A stretch of DNA of 64,000 bases from Craspedostauros australis (GCA_026770025.1 JAMXDE010000073.1:62001-126000), one strand, 5' to 3'; shown: positions 11,669 to 22,612, numbered from the stretch's first letter. Notes: generated from the letters alone by a model not told the origin. A program made the numbers and translations.

Positions 11669-12589
11669 CTACAACAACCCCAGATCCTCGAGGGCGGCAG
11701 TGTGGAGAGGCATAGGATCCGGCTTGCCAGCCTCCACGGCAGCCTTGGAGATGTCATGGAACCAACCGTTGCGCCAAGGAAACTCCTTCACTCCGGTGGG
11801 GAAGTCCGCCACGGATCGCCCGTAGGCTACGAGACGAGCATCAGTCTCGTCGATGTTGTCCAGCTGCACGCCGACGTACTCGCCACCTGCCGCCGCTATT
11901 TCCTTGACCAGAGCCTGCCGTTCCGCATTGAGCTCCTCCTCGTACACCTGGCCGAAGGTGAGGCTGCGTCCCTTGACCTGTCCCACGAGGTTGGTGACGC
12001 AGATGAAGATGTGCTTCTCCAAAGCGGCCTTCAGGAACTCGTCCTCCGATGCAGGGATGGCGCAGGACAGGTCTCCCTTGGCCAGCTTGGCGGCCAGCTC
12101 CTCCGCCCATGGACCGCTGGCCTTCGTGAGACCCTCCGGGTTGACGGACGTCTTGCCATCAATCGGGGCGGCGCCCAGGCTGGGCACGGCGAGGTACAGC
12201 AGAGCCTGGGTGACCTCGGTCGGGCTGAGGCCCTGTCCTTTGATGAAGTCGCCCAGCATGCCGTTCTGCAAGAACACGAGGTCCTTTCGTCTGGCTTCCG
12301 GTGTTGCCTCCACAACGCTCGCCAGATCGTCGTTGCGCGTGCAGACGTAGATGGGCCCTTCGGAGGGTGTGGCTGGAATGCCCTCTCCGCGCTTCACGAC
12401 AACGTCCTCATCTGTTCCCAGATCCTTCAGCAGGCCGCCGATGCGTCCACCTCCGACGATGATGGACGGCGCGCTGCCCGGAGCGGGGGCGGCGAAGCCA
12501 GCGACGTTCTTTGTTGCTACGATGGCGAGCAGCAGCAGCAGCTGCAGATGCATCAGAGCAGTGGGGAACCTGCAGGTGTGGGACATCAC
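11669..12589 (-). CDS. Ketopantoate-reductase-like (ApbA/PanE-type) NAD(P)-binding protein with a plastid presequence
   Basis: 306 residues from 12589. A Met at 12553 (residue 13) gives a tidier signal peptide, a run of Leu followed by Val-Ala-Gly-Phe-Ala-Ala-Pro with Phe at 32. This closely resembles the diatom ASAFAP motif, so plastid import is likely. The mature part starts with a glycine-rich dinucleotide loop, GGGRIGG (46-52), and carries LQNGMLG at 108-114. That segment recalls the LQNG motif of ketopantoate reductases. The C-terminal half is helical and resembles the 6-phosphogluconate-dehydrogenase-like C-terminal domain. The family assignment is moderate; a role in pantothenate synthesis is not shown. 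The gene is divergent from the HSF gene across a 974-bp spacer. Confidence 0.7.
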   Translation of the reverse strand: MMSHTCRFPTALMHLQLLLLLAIVATKNVAGFAAPAPGSAPSIIVGGGRIGGLLKDLGTDEDVVVKRGEGIPATPSEGPIYVCTRNDDLASVVEATPEARRKDLVFLQNGMLGDFIKGQGLSPTEVTQALLYLAVPSLGAAPIDGKTSVNPEGLTKASGPWAEELAAKLAKGDLSCAIPASEDEFLKAALEKHIFICVTNLVGQVKGRSLTFGQVYEEELNAERQALVKEIAAAGGEYVGVQLDNIDETDARLVAYGRSVADFPTGVKEFPWRNGWFHDISKAAVEAGKPDPMPLHTAALEDLGLL

Positions 12590-13067
12590 GTTTGTAGAAC
12601 AGATTGGTCACGTAGAGCAATCACACGAGTTGTTACAGTTGCTTGATTGTGAGATTGTTGGAGTTGATGTATTTGTATACTATAATACCTATGATACGAG
12701 CTGAGTGTTGTTGCATGTTGCATGTCTTGCTCTCTGCAGGTGGTGGCCAACGCCCGTTCTGGATCTTCGCATCGACTGCGATGTGATGTGTTGGTGGCAT
12801 CTCATGTGAAGCGGATCTTTTGTGACGTTTGCGTTGATGTGCCCACCTCTTGGCAATAGTACTCCATCTGGCCTCGTTTCATAGACTGCGAGAGAAATGT
12901 GTTCAATCCAATCTACGATTCCGATATAGGAAAATCATTATACGTGTGTCTGTGCATCGGTGTGTAAAAACTGTGCGTTCCATGATCGTGCCTGCGCAAT
13001 CATTGCAATGCTGGGAAAAACGGTCCGTTCTCTCATGCAACAACGGACTACGACCAACCTCGGGGGA

Positions 13068-13085
13068 CGTCGTGACGTCACGACG
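13068..13085. promoter_or_regulatory. Perfect 18-bp palindrome with a CRE core
   Basis: CGTCGTGACGTCACGACG is its own reverse complement and has TGACGTCA at the centre. It sits roughly midway (about 480 bp) between the starts of the reductase-like gene and the HSF gene. A bZIP dimer site acting on one or both genes is a reasonable inference. Confidence 0.5.
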
Positions 13086-13450
13086 GATGCGCTGCCATAG
13101 TATCGCCGTCGGAACGCTGCGAAACGACGGAGTATCCTCTTTCGGATGTAGTATCGTTTGCTGGCGAGCACCTGTCAGCACTCCAAATTGTCTGAAACGG
13201 AGCGTTCTGATTGGCTGATGCCGATTGCTGTAAGCAGGAAACGCAGAAATCGCAGGCAGACATTCCAACATTGCATGATGAGTCCATGATACTGCTCAGT
13301 AAGGACCAACCTCGAGTTTAGTATCGAAAGATTGCGGTGGTATCATCGCAACGCTCTTTCTGGAAAACACCACCACTCCTCCCATCACCTCCATCTGCTC
13401 ACAATTTCACTCCCCCCACAAACGAAATCGCACTGCACAAGAGAACAACG

Positions 13451-13490
13451 AAGCAAAGCAAAGCAAAGCAAAGCAAAGCAAAGCAAAGCA
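13451..13490 (+). repeat. AAGCA pentanucleotide repeat, eight copies
   Basis: Eight perfect AAGCA units 74-113 bp upstream of the HSF start codon, probably in its 5' UTR. Confidence 0.9.
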
Positions 13491-13563
13491 AGGCCACTCC
13501 CAACGAATCGTCTTACCACCGAGTGCTCTCGACACATCACAATCACAAACGACAACAAGCAAC

Positions 13564-14892
13564 ATGACCGTTTTCCTCAACAACCTCAACTCCAACAACG
13601 CCTTCTCGGGTGCTCCGACTTGCGACTTCAACATCGTCAACACCAGCAACAACAACCTTGACATGTCTCTCGCTGCGTTTAACATTCCCAGCAACGGCAA
13701 CAACAGCAACAACAGCAACATCGATAGCAACGCTACCACCATCAGCAGCAGCAGTAGCAGCAATAGCAGCGTCGCCTCCCAAAGCTCCAACAAGAAAGTC
13801 GCCAAGGCCAAGAAGAACGGCGCGAAGCCACCACGCAGGCGACGCCGCCGACCAACATCCATGCAGCAGTTCCCAGGCAAGCTGCACGACATGATGTCGT
13901 ACATTGAGCAGTGGGGACTTGACAACATCGTGTCCTGGGTCAACAACGGCCGCGCGGTCTACGTCAGAGACTCGGAGCAGCTCGTCGAAAAGATCCTCCC
14001 GCTCTTCTTCGGCCAGTCCAAGTTCCGCTCCTTCACGCGCCAGATGAACATGTGGAACTTCTCGCGCATCGTCGACGGACCGTACCGCGGCGCCTTCGTC
14101 CACCCCTACTTCGTCCAAGGCCAGAAGTTGCTCTGCGAACGTATGAGCCGCCACGAATCAGCGCAGGGCCCCAAGATCGCTGTCAAGAACTTCAACAACG
14201 CCAACACGGCGAACAAAGCATCGCCGCGTCCGCTCGAACGTCGGCAGCAGCCAAAGGTGACTGCGCCCTTGTCCTTCGAGCAGCAGCAGGGATGCTTCGA
14301 AGAACCCACGAAGTCAAAGGTCGTGCTGCAGCATCCAAACTATTACCAGTCCATCATCAACGCCATCCAAGAGAGAGCCACGGCCGACTTTGATGTCGAG
14401 CCAATCGACGTCTTCGAGCGCAGGAAGCAGATGAACTTGGCAAAGAATACCGCCACGGTCAGCGCCACGGCCACCAACACAGTCATCAACAGCAGCAGCA
14501 ACAAAGTCACGAAGCGACTCAACCTCCTGGACATGGCCATCAGCACATCGATGCCATCCCTGGACGCGATGCAAGACGCTCCTTTCGACTTGTCGTCCGT
14601 CTTGAGCAACAACACCTTCGGCATGCCGGCCAGACACTCCTTGACGTCCTGCGACATGGAGCTGGGCGATAACTTCCTCACGCAGGTCATCCCGGATGAC
14701 ATTTTTGAAGATGATAATGAGCAGCCGCAGCAGCAACAGACGCTGCATCCCATTGACTTTGCTTCCACCTTCGAAGGAAAGACATTCTTCATGACGAACA
14801 ACAACAGTAACAACGGCAACGGCAATAGCAGCGACGACGCTTGCAAGATGACCGACCCTCTTATCCGACAAGTCACAGACACGTCGGTGTAA
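13564..14892 (+). CDS. Heat-shock-factor-type DNA-binding protein
   Basis: 442 residues. The N terminus (1-75) is Asn/Ser-rich and is followed by a strongly basic stretch (77-97, including six Arg in a row). Residues about 101-196 form an HSF-type winged-helix domain: it begins FPGKLHDMM, contains the ISWxxNGRA-like VSWVNNGRAVYV, the helix SKFRSFTRQMNMWNFSRI, and ends FVHPYFVQGQ. The recognition helix departs from the usual SFxRQLNxYGFxK pattern (here RQMNMWNFSR). No clear HR-A/B coiled coil follows. The C-terminal half is Asn/Gln/Ser-rich with acidic patches (DDIFEDDNE) that could activate transcription. Diatoms have many HSF-type factors; target genes cannot be predicted. Confidence 0.9.
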   Translation: MTVFLNNLNSNNAFSGAPTCDFNIVNTSNNNLDMSLAAFNIPSNGNNSNNSNIDSNATTISSSSSSNSSVASQSSNKKVAKAKKNGAKPPRRRRRRPTSMQQFPGKLHDMMSYIEQWGLDNIVSWVNNGRAVYVRDSEQLVEKILPLFFGQSKFRSFTRQMNMWNFSRIVDGPYRGAFVHPYFVQGQKLLCERMSRHESAQGPKIAVKNFNNANTANKASPRPLERRQQPKVTAPLSFEQQQGCFEEPTKSKVVLQHPNYYQSIINAIQERATADFDVEPIDVFERRKQMNLAKNTATVSATATNTVINSSSNKVTKRLNLLDMAISTSMPSLDAMQDAPFDLSSVLSNNTFGMPARHSLTSCDMELGDNFLTQVIPDDIFEDDNEQPQQQQTLHPIDFASTFEGKTFFMTNNNSNNGNGNSSDDACKMTDPLIRQVTDTSV

Positions 14893-16828
14893 ACCAAGCT
14901 CAAACGACACACTCGTACCTCGTGCTACTCAATACAACTGTCGCACTTTACATGTCACGTTAATTCGGTGCATCCGTCGCACACGATTTAGAAGATAGTA
15001 TACCAATCAATGCTATTCTACGAAGTGGTGAAATGGTCCGCTCAAATGCAATCGCAAGCACGATCACAATAGACATGTCCTGCCTTGCCGCGATTGCACC
15101 TCTGCGCCTTCCCATCATCTTCATGAGCAGCGAGGCGGATGGAAGAGCAGGGCCAGCGCCTGTACATGTGTGTGTGTGTGTCGATGAAGCGCCCCCAATG
15201 AACAAGATGAGGCTCACGTGGCGAGCATGATCTCAACCACGCGGTCGCCTGCGCTCCTTGATCTTTCCTTGATCCTTCCTCGATGTACCGGATGTCCAGG
15301 ATGCAGTGCTTCTGCAGGCTGAAGAGCCGACAAAGCATAGCATGCTGGCGCATCAGCTGTCGATCGCGGATCAAATGGTGATGCATTGGGTACCGCGTGC
15401 ATGTTCGCTCCACAATCGTGAGGCGTAATGAAAAAGATGGAGAGGAAACGGATGGCGGTCGCCGAATTGGAATGTGCGTGAGCTCAAGCTTGTGGACAGA
15501 ATTGTCGTCGCAAATGTTCACAGGTCTTATCAGCATGCGGACGACAGAATCGAAATGAATTCAATTGAATTGAATTCAACTTCCCTTGGCATGGAAATCA
15601 CTCGACCGACGCATGCTCGCACATTCCCTCCGATGCAGAAGCATACGAGTAAGATCGCAGCTCTCTCCAAGTATCGCCCTCTTCGCACCGTCCCTTCTCG
15701 TGAAGGTGGAGCAACGATGGACTTACTAGTGGCTGCTGGTAATGCTCGGGAAGGATTGATTGTAGATGCGCGATATTGAGCAGAGAACGTAGAGTAATTC
15801 CTTGGTGTAGGTTTGAGCAACCGTGGAAGGTGAGCGCGCAAACTGTGCAGTATTCAAAGCATGATGAGTGCTCTGAAGTTCTGCCGGCGGCAAGTGCTTT
15901 GCTTGTTGTCTCGTCCCCTTGAATCTCTTTCACTTTCTGGAAGGGTTTTGGCCAGTGTAGCCTTGGTATGATTTGAGGAGACGGCGAGGGCTGACTGGGA
16001 ACGGCTCTGAAAGAAGGTTGAACAGAGGATGGGCAGGTTCGCTTGTGTTTGTGCTTGCGCTCCTGCTTGCGCCGCCTGTTCCTCCGGAGCTCGAGCGCAG
16101 CAGCTTGGACGCAATAACTTGGAAGTGGCAGCTCATGAGCGTCGTTGCGGCTGTGCCAGGGGAGACGATGTAGTATAGCATACAGCAGAACTGGGATGGT
16201 CTGCGTGCATGTTATGTGGTTGCGATTTGTACGGGGGAGGAAGGAGACAGTACGAGTATGAAGCAGCACGTGGTGTTGGTGAGACGACGACGATGATGGC
16301 GACGGGAAGCAACGAGAGCAGGTCCCCACCAACGCCTGCTCAAGTAAACAATGACGAAGATACGCATGGAATGGTGAACTTACCCAAGGATGACAAAGAC
16401 CGGACGGAGCCCGGAAGCGAGGGATACCATTGACGATGTCCATTGTTTCCCAACCTCGCTTCCTCTCTGCTTCTCCAATTTGTGTCTTCCCGTTCCAGCC
16501 CTTGCTTTGTGGTGGGAGAGAGCAAAGGCAGCATTGCCACATGTAGAAGTAGAGTGTTGATCCTCCCATGAGTCTGGAACGCGATGCCATCAACCCATCA
16601 TACCGACGCTCAAACGCACACACAGACAGAGGGTGCGGATGGACAATGCGGAAGCGAACGCCGCACTTTTTGAAGCATCGTTCATTGAAGCATCGTTCAT
16701 TGATGGTCGTTCTTTCCCGTCCTTCAACCTCCAACTTCTTCCTCCCTATTGGAACACTTCTCACGTACTGCTACGAGTATACTGACAGTCTCTTCATGGA
16801 CAACGACCCGACGACGAAACGAACCACA
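14893..16828. other. Intergenic stretch, no supported gene
   Basis: A 388-codon minus-strand frame (15598-16764) exists, but its translation is Cys/His/Ser/Pro-rich, matches no family and overlaps plus-strand frames of similar quality, so I do not call it. A short GT repeat is at about 15168-15181. A 15-bp direct repeat (GAAGCATCGTTCATT) lies at about 16673-16705. Confidence 0.5.
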
Positions 16829-17635
16829 TCAAACCGCCTTCTTGTGAAAGCATTCGCCAGAACCCAGGCGGAAGACAGCTTCGGCACCCCCGAACATCCC
16901 CGGAGGTAAGAATCCTCCTTGACAGGCGCAACGCCAGTTGTTGGTGACTGTCGTTGTTGTAGTAATTGTATTCGTCGCTACGTCATCAGATGTCTCTGTC
17001 TGCGTTGTCAAGACATCCTGTTGGGCTTGGTCAATGACAGGACGGTCGCCGGCATTCGTTGGAGAACCAGGCGAAGCAGCCGCCGATGATGATGAGGCGA
17101 GACCGCCGCTCTGTTCTGTGCCTCCGTCAGCATTTGAAACCGCATCCTGACCCTTCACAGTGCCACCACCTTCGGATCCAGCAAGGGTCGATCTGTTCGG
17201 CACGGCTCGTTGACGCAAACCCAGTGATGACGATGAAACCGCGGGTGGGATCTGCGATCCATGGCCCACCAAGTCGCTGTTGGACACGACGACGAAGTCC
17301 TCATCGTCCATGTGCGGTTGATCCGCTGCACCGTCTTCCGTGGGAGTATGGATGGGAGCGGCAGAAGCAACGTAGGGAACGGTCGATGCTCGTCCGTCTT
17401 CGACGCAACGCTCTGACGCTATCGTCTCTGATGCATCGTTGCCCGCATCTACCTTCGTTCTCTGCGCTGCTGTGGCTGCCTCATGCTGCCCTATCTCAGA
17501 CGGTGCGAAGTCCACGCGAAGCAACACCTGCGCCCCGAGAAACACGACCAGGAAGAGGATGAGGGCCGTGTGCGGTGTGATGGATTCAAATTGTGAGAGG
17601 CTGTCACCAACGGAGTCCACCGCGTCGCTCATCAT
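16829..17635 (-). CDS. Single-pass membrane protein with a conserved-looking Cys-containing C terminus, function unknown
   Basis: 268 residues from the Met-Met pair at 17635; the frame is open further upstream to 17836, but that extension is His/Ile-rich and looks non-coding. A transmembrane segment spans residues about 22-39 (ALILFLVVFLGAQVLL). A long acidic, Ser/Thr/Ala-rich disordered region follows. The last 35 residues form a compact block (WRCACQGGFLPPGMFGG, then a GSGECFHKK segment) with three Cys and one His, which may be a small folded or metal-binding unit. I do not recognise the family. Its 5' end lies about 210 bp left of the start of the tandem array. Confidence 0.55.
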   Translation of the reverse strand: MMSDAVDSVGDSLSQFESITPHTALILFLVVFLGAQVLLRVDFAPSEIGQHEAATAAQRTKVDAGNDASETIASERCVEDGRASTVPYVASAAPIHTPTEDGAADQPHMDDEDFVVVSNSDLVGHGSQIPPAVSSSSLGLRQRAVPNRSTLAGSEGGGTVKGQDAVSNADGGTEQSGGLASSSSAAASPGSPTNAGDRPVIDQAQQDVLTTQTETSDDVATNTITTTTTVTNNWRCACQGGFLPPGMFGGAEAVFRLGSGECFHKKAV

Positions 17636-18220
17636 GTGGTACTTGCGCAATGGTGGGATTGCAGATGATAACAGTGGTGTATGGTACCAAACGTAGTAGT
17701 GTTCGCAGTGGTGACAGCGGTTGCGGAAGCTGATGATGAGGATGATGGTGTTCTTGATGTGTTTGTGTTGATGTGCGCATGCGTTGTTGGAAACGGCAAA
17801 ACTGTCAGAGACCGCATGCAGCATCTGCGCAGTCAAACTCGGCCATGGTCGCCATCGTCACCACCGAACTCTTGCATGAATTTTGTGGCCACGTTGCCAA
17901 GATTGTATGCAGGATTGGTTCGTCTGACCGTCTGTCCAAACCGTAGACGCGTGTAAAAAGACATGAAGTTTCCGCGTGTTCGGTTTCGTCCGATGGTATC
18001 GACTCATACAGAGATACTCAAGGTATCTGAATTGGTTACCTTGTGTTTGGTACATGTATCCAATTTTGGTCTGATGTTGTCTTGGATCCACGATGACGCA
18101 AATCGTGTGCGACAGAAGTTCCCCCGTTGGCTTGACACACATCACAATCGTCGTCATCATCATTGTCACCATCAACAGCATCAACATCACCAACAACAGC
18201 GAGAGACTCGGAAAGGACTG

Positions 18221-18733
18221 ATGAATCTGACTGCAAGGCCACTCATTCTGGTCACCACAATCATGTCATGCCAGCTGTTCCTCGTCGTCACGATCGTGAT
18301 GGTTGAAGTGGGAGCCTTCCAAATCTGATCATTGTGCCATCACCAGCAATGCGCCAAACCATTCCATGGCCTGACTGCGCAGCAGCAGAGAAGAGAAGGG
18401 CGGCACTCTGCTGGATCCGCGATATTCAACATCAAAGACGCGGATGGTGGCAGCGACGAAGACGATGGTTGGGGCAGCTCCGAGACATCGTCAACGAATG
18501 ACAAGCTACCGACAGCTTCCAGCAATGCGTCGAAGCTCCGCAACGAGCTGCAGCGGCTGCAGAGGGAGCGCTCATCAGGCGGCGAGGAAGGGATGAGCTC
18601 ATCCGAAACTGACCGCGATCTCTTCATTCCCATTTTTGCGGGTGTTGCCATCCTTGGGTTCGTTGGATCCTACAGCTACGAACTCTTCCGCCTTGCATCG
18701 AGGGGCGAGCTGTATTTGCCTTGGAAGCAGTAA
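18221..18733 (+). pseudogene. Plastid-type small membrane protein, S1 copy, interrupted by TGA
   Basis: Same gene as the intact copy at 29627-30139. Translation starts at the Met in NLTARPLI, gives a hydrophobic signal ending in GAFQI, then meets an in-frame TGA at 18326-18328 where S2 has CGA. After it the frame continues open (18332-18733) through the acidic Ser-rich region and the C-terminal transmembrane segment to LPWKQ and a stop. The rest of the frame is well kept, so the loss is recent, or the stop is bypassed by splicing or readthrough, for which I see no clear signal. Confidence 0.65.
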
Positions 18734-20072
18734 GGCAATGTGCCGCCCAAGATGGTCCCGGACGATTCGTACCTGGGTAGTCCGTCCGCAATGGATGGAT
18801 GGAGCGGGTCTCGCATCCGCAACGCCGCTACGGTGTCGAGCTTTGTACCAGGAGACCGCATTGAGCAGCACGAAAGGAAAGGAAACGGAAGTACACTTCC
18901 AATCCCGCTGCTTCTGCGGACCATCTTCTTGTGGCGTTGACGAAGTCGCCGGTGCCGCGGCGTGACATGGCGTGGTGTGGCGACTGAACCAAGACGATGT
19001 GCATTCAGGATATTGCAGGGTTTACGTGGAAGGCCGCTCCTATGCCACACAATCAACGGTGGCGCGGAAGGCACGAGCACCATCAACGCGATGGTCTCTG
19101 CTGTCCACAGGTCGCGGCGAGTATTGATATCATGCGTTGACATGCCGATATAAGAGCGAGACTAAAGGGAAAGAATTCGGTGCACTTCAGCTTCGGCTTC
19201 GACGTCACCTTGCTGCGCTGACGCTGCGAGCATTGCCCGGAGCAACAGAAGGTGACATCATCGACGGCTAGCGCATGCAAATGGAGGCAAATGCAATGGT
19301 AAAGAAGACTACTCTACTATCCTCTACGAGACATGCGAGCGCCTGTGCCATTGCCCTTGCAATAGAGTAGAGTACAGTAGAGTAGATCTCTCCCTCACTC
19401 TCACCCGCTGATTCCCGTCGAGCTCTGTCTGCCCTTGTGAATACGGCGGATGGAATATGAAAGATTGATTTGGAGCTCTTTGCCTTCATTGAAACGTAGC
19501 GATGTAAGATGAATAAAGAAGTGGTTCTAATGATGGATTATGGCCGAGGGTCTGTGTTTTTGTTTTGGACGACTTCCTTTTGTTGTTTGTTTTCTTTGTC
19601 AGTCTTTTGGATACGGTTTCCGACTCGTTTGACTACACTGTTGCTTCCAACAAAAACCACCAAAGAAGATCCTTGTCTGTTTGGACATCTGTCGAAGCAC
19701 AACGAATGCGAGAGATCATTGATCGTGACACAAAGGTGGTTCGAAATGGTCATTGAGCGTTTCCGTCGGTCTGCACGGTCTTGTGGCCTTGAGTCTGCCT
19801 CCAACAACTCGACATCAGTCACAATCAACACCACATCAATTTGAAGCAAACAACTTGAAAGGCTCCGGAGACAGAGAGACAGAGAGGGAGCTGTCATCAC
19901 CACCACCATGTGCACCATGTGCGCCAGGCGTACCATGACCCTTGCTTGCTTGCTTGCGTCATCGTGGCATCTGCAAGACCGTTGACCCTCATCCACCTGC
20001 CATCGCAAGTACCAACTTGAGGTGTGAACCAATGCCTCGAACAAAGATGAAGCCACCGATGAAGCCACCGAT
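18734..20072. other. Non-coding part of S1
   Basis: No supported gene. The minus frame 18676-19143 is antisense to the membrane protein gene 3' end and looks like a shadow. The stretch 19360-19390 is rich in GTAGAGTA units. The equivalent region of S2 lacks about 170 bp present here (around 19600-19768). Confidence 0.5.
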
Positions 20073-20690
20073 GTGACTGCCTCTGTTGCTTGCGACCCAT
20101 CTCATTTGGACTTGGCTGGTTGCCATCCCACTGCATTGCAAGCATCACCATCTGCGCGGGCAACAAGAGTCCTCAACACCAAATCAACATCACATTGCGT
20201 ATTGGGATGGGCTGACACGTTCAGCAATCAACAGGCGAAGCGATACCGTGCCATCTCCACTGTTTCTGCCTCACAGACCACCAACATGCGATACCATGCG
20301 CATTCTATCCTGAGGCATGAGCACCGCCGTCTTGGCTCACGACTTCCAGAGCATCGATGCTCAACCGAGGTGATTGACAGGAACATCCGCCTCATCAACG
20401 AAGTTGGGAGTACCACAAAGGAGGACATGTGGGGATACGGTGCTCATGGGCCATGGATCGCTGACCATGTGCTTCTTCTACCATACGGAAACTCTGTGTC
20501 AACCATGATCCGCAATACGGCACTCACACTCTGCATGGGGTTGCTCGTTGGTTTCTTCTTTTGCTTGTCAAGCTCTCTGGATGCTTGGACTGGGCTGGCT
20601 CGTCGGTTCCTGTCTTTCCGCCACACTGGCACTGGTCGCTTCGAAGATTGGAATGGATGGTGGCCCTGGCATTTGTTGCTCCAACAGTGA
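20073..20690 (+). CDS. Uncertain ORF shared by the three S copies (S1 copy)
   Basis: 205 codons with one hydrophobic stretch near the C terminus (NTALTLCMGLLVGFFF). No family recognised. The frame is open in all three S copies but amino-acid changes between them are frequent, which is weak support for coding. In S2 the E2 retrotransposon sits in its 3' part; in S3 an octanucleotide expansion lengthens the hydrophobic segment. It may be non-coding. Confidence 0.25.
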   Translation: MTASVACDPSHLDLAGCHPTALQASPSARATRVLNTKSTSHCVLGWADTFSNQQAKRYRAISTVSASQTTNMRYHAHSILRHEHRRLGSRLPEHRCSTEVIDRNIRLINEVGSTTKEDMWGYGAHGPWIADHVLLLPYGNSVSTMIRNTALTLCMGLLVGFFFCLSSSLDAWTGLARRFLSFRHTGTGRFEDWNGWWPWHLLLQQ

Positions 20691-21255
20691 ATGAACGCTC
20701 CTCCTGAGACTTGGTGAGGGTCTCGACTGCAGTGTTGGCGTAATGGCGGAAGTGCAACTCCGGGAAAGATGAAAACGATAGCGTGATACGGGACGGTCGA
20801 TAGAACCGCGCAGCAACCATGCTCCTCGCGGCTTCTCATCATTTCCCTCTGCCTTGTTCGCCATGTACTCTTCGTGGATGGTCTCTTCCACAAACTTGGA
20901 TCAGCTGGCATCGGCACTGTCGCTTTGGATCTGCTTGGCAGTGTGACTTGGAGTAGAGTGCTCTGTGTGCGAATCCGGCGGCACGGTGACGACCGCACCG
21001 CGACGACCGCACGGCTTGTGAAAATGGTGCTGCCATGTGTCCATTGTCTGCACAACGAACCAACAACGATGCTCATGGCGGGGCATGGATGGAACCACGG
21101 ACGTCCAACCTGCTCGTGAATGACATCGGCAACATCCCTGTGCGTATGTACTGTAGAGAGCACACCAGAGTAGTCGTAGACAAGGAGGAGGTAGCGTGGG
21201 AGCAGTATCCAGCCCTTCAATCTCTTCAAACATCTGGTCACTTCATCGCAGCGTT

Positions 21256-22612
21256 CTATTGGACACGCAGATATAGTACTGTGCCCTCATCCTCGTCTAC
21301 AACCTTGTACAGCTCCACCATGGACATACGGCTGTACTCATCATCGATACAATCACTCTCCGTTCTCCCACCGCGGAGGACAAAAATACTTATCATCAGT
21401 TGGGGGTTGTAGAATCAGTTTGCTTAAATCTAGATGAGTGAACATATCTTTCTCACTTTCAGCTGCCATTCTCATTGCTGTATCGTTCGACACCACGCAG
21501 TTGTGTTGATCAGCGAATCTCAACGCATCTATCGTGGTGTCCTCTGTGAGATGCTTGTGGGCCAACTCTGCTTCAAGAACAAGCTTGAGTCGCCAGAAGC
21601 CGAACTCGTTGGCCACAAGGATCAGCTGTTGCAGATCGTCCTGCCCAGTGAGGGTGGGAGTTGGCTGGTGAGAGGCATCTACATCGTGGTGAGCGTTGGC
21701 GTGAGCGCCAACATGAGTGCCAGTGTGAGCAGCAGCGTTGTCACGAGCACTGTCATTGAAGGATATCTTGGCTGTGTAGATGCATTGGAGGACGTATCGG
21801 ATGTGCTTTGGTTGAAGGTTGGGAAGAGGGATGGTTGTTTGGATGGCTTCAGTTCCACCGTGAGCGTCATCATTCGCGCGGTGAAGTTGAGTTCCTTTGT
21901 CGATCAGTGTCTCAATGGATGGGAGTGTGATGATGAGGGCTTGGGCGTTTGCCTTGGTTAGTTGTTGTTGGTCGCCCTGTCCACACAAGAAGATGGTGTC
22001 TGTCCTGTCCTTAGTTTGGAAGGATCTGGCCGATCTTCTCAAATGTTGATGTTGGTCCTCTTGTTGCTGCTGTGTTTGTGTTCATTCTTTTTGGCTCTTG
22101 TGCTTCAACTGCTGTCTCAGCTATTCTTGTGATTGTTCATTTGCTTGTTCGTATTGTTGTAAGCGTTGCTGCAGTTGTTGCAATTGTGGGTGAGCTGAAG
22201 GCGAAAGTCCTCTGATGAAGGACTCGATACACTCCAGGTGGCCCCAGCAGCATGCCCAATGAAGGGGAGTGTGACCATGGTTGTTTTGGCAGTTGATGTT
22301 CGCCCCACATGATTCGATGAGGTACTTCACACACTCCAGCTGGCCATGCATGCATGCCATATGAAGGGGAGTCCAACCATAGTTGTTTTGGCAGTTGACG
22401 TCGGCCCTGCATGATCTGATGAGGTACTCCATACACTCCAGGTGGCCGTTGCGGCATGCCAAATGAAGGGGAGTCCAACCAATCCGGCCTGTAACCATGT
22501 TGACATCAACTCCTTCATTCTGCGTCTTGTTCTGCTTCTTCCATTCCTTCAACACCGACAAGTCACCTGTCCTGGCAGCACCAATGAGTTGTTGGTTCGT
22601 AACATACTGCAT
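21256..22612 (-). pseudogene. Ankyrin + BTB/POZ protein, S1 copy (3 clear ankyrin repeats), broken
   Basis: From the Met at 22612 the frame gives a leader (VTNQQLIGAARTGDLSVLKEW, itself a degenerate ankyrin unit) and three ankyrin repeats of 34 residues (GWTPLHLACRNGHLECMEYL type). It then stops at 22121, and a second in-frame TGA follows near 22084. The same frame reopens and encodes a BTB/POZ-like domain (TDTIFLCG..., IPLPNLQPKHIRYVLQCIY) and a following helical segment with FADQHNC. A run of five G at 21402-21406, four in S2 and S3, shifts the frame and replaces the C terminus. Ankyrin/BTB proteins are usually protein-interaction adaptors, often for cullin-3 ligases. S1 seems unable to make the full product. 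Confidence 0.65.

Larger units (their letters stand above)
12590..13563. other. Divergent promoter region between the reductase-like and HSF genes
   Basis: 974 bp without a supported gene, lying between two start codons on opposite strands, so it must carry both promoters. It holds an 18-bp palindrome centred on TGACGTCA and a pentanucleotide repeat close to the HSF start. The motif GACCAACCTCG appears twice, at about 13051 and 13305. Confidence 0.6.

Noticed and set aside
15598..16764. 388-codon minus-strand open frame
   Set aside because: Cys/His/Ser/Pro-rich translation without domain, many equally long shadows opposite it, and no start context. It looks like chance in GC-balanced DNA.
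18290..18350. A mini-intron (GTGGGAG...CACCAG) removing the TGA of the S1 membrane gene
   Set aside because: It would be only 39 nt, too short for normal splicing, and S2 does not need it.
18733..18937. Continuation of the membrane protein frame after its stop (PPKMVPDDSY onward)
   Set aside because: The frame is open after the stop, and GTAAG at the stop resembles a donor site, but the possible intron is about 50 nt and the extension shows no domain. Kept as 3' UTR.
20444..21241. 265-codon minus-strand frame in S1
   Set aside because: Not kept open in the same way in S2 and S3, no domain, and it overlaps the other uncertain frame on the plus strand.
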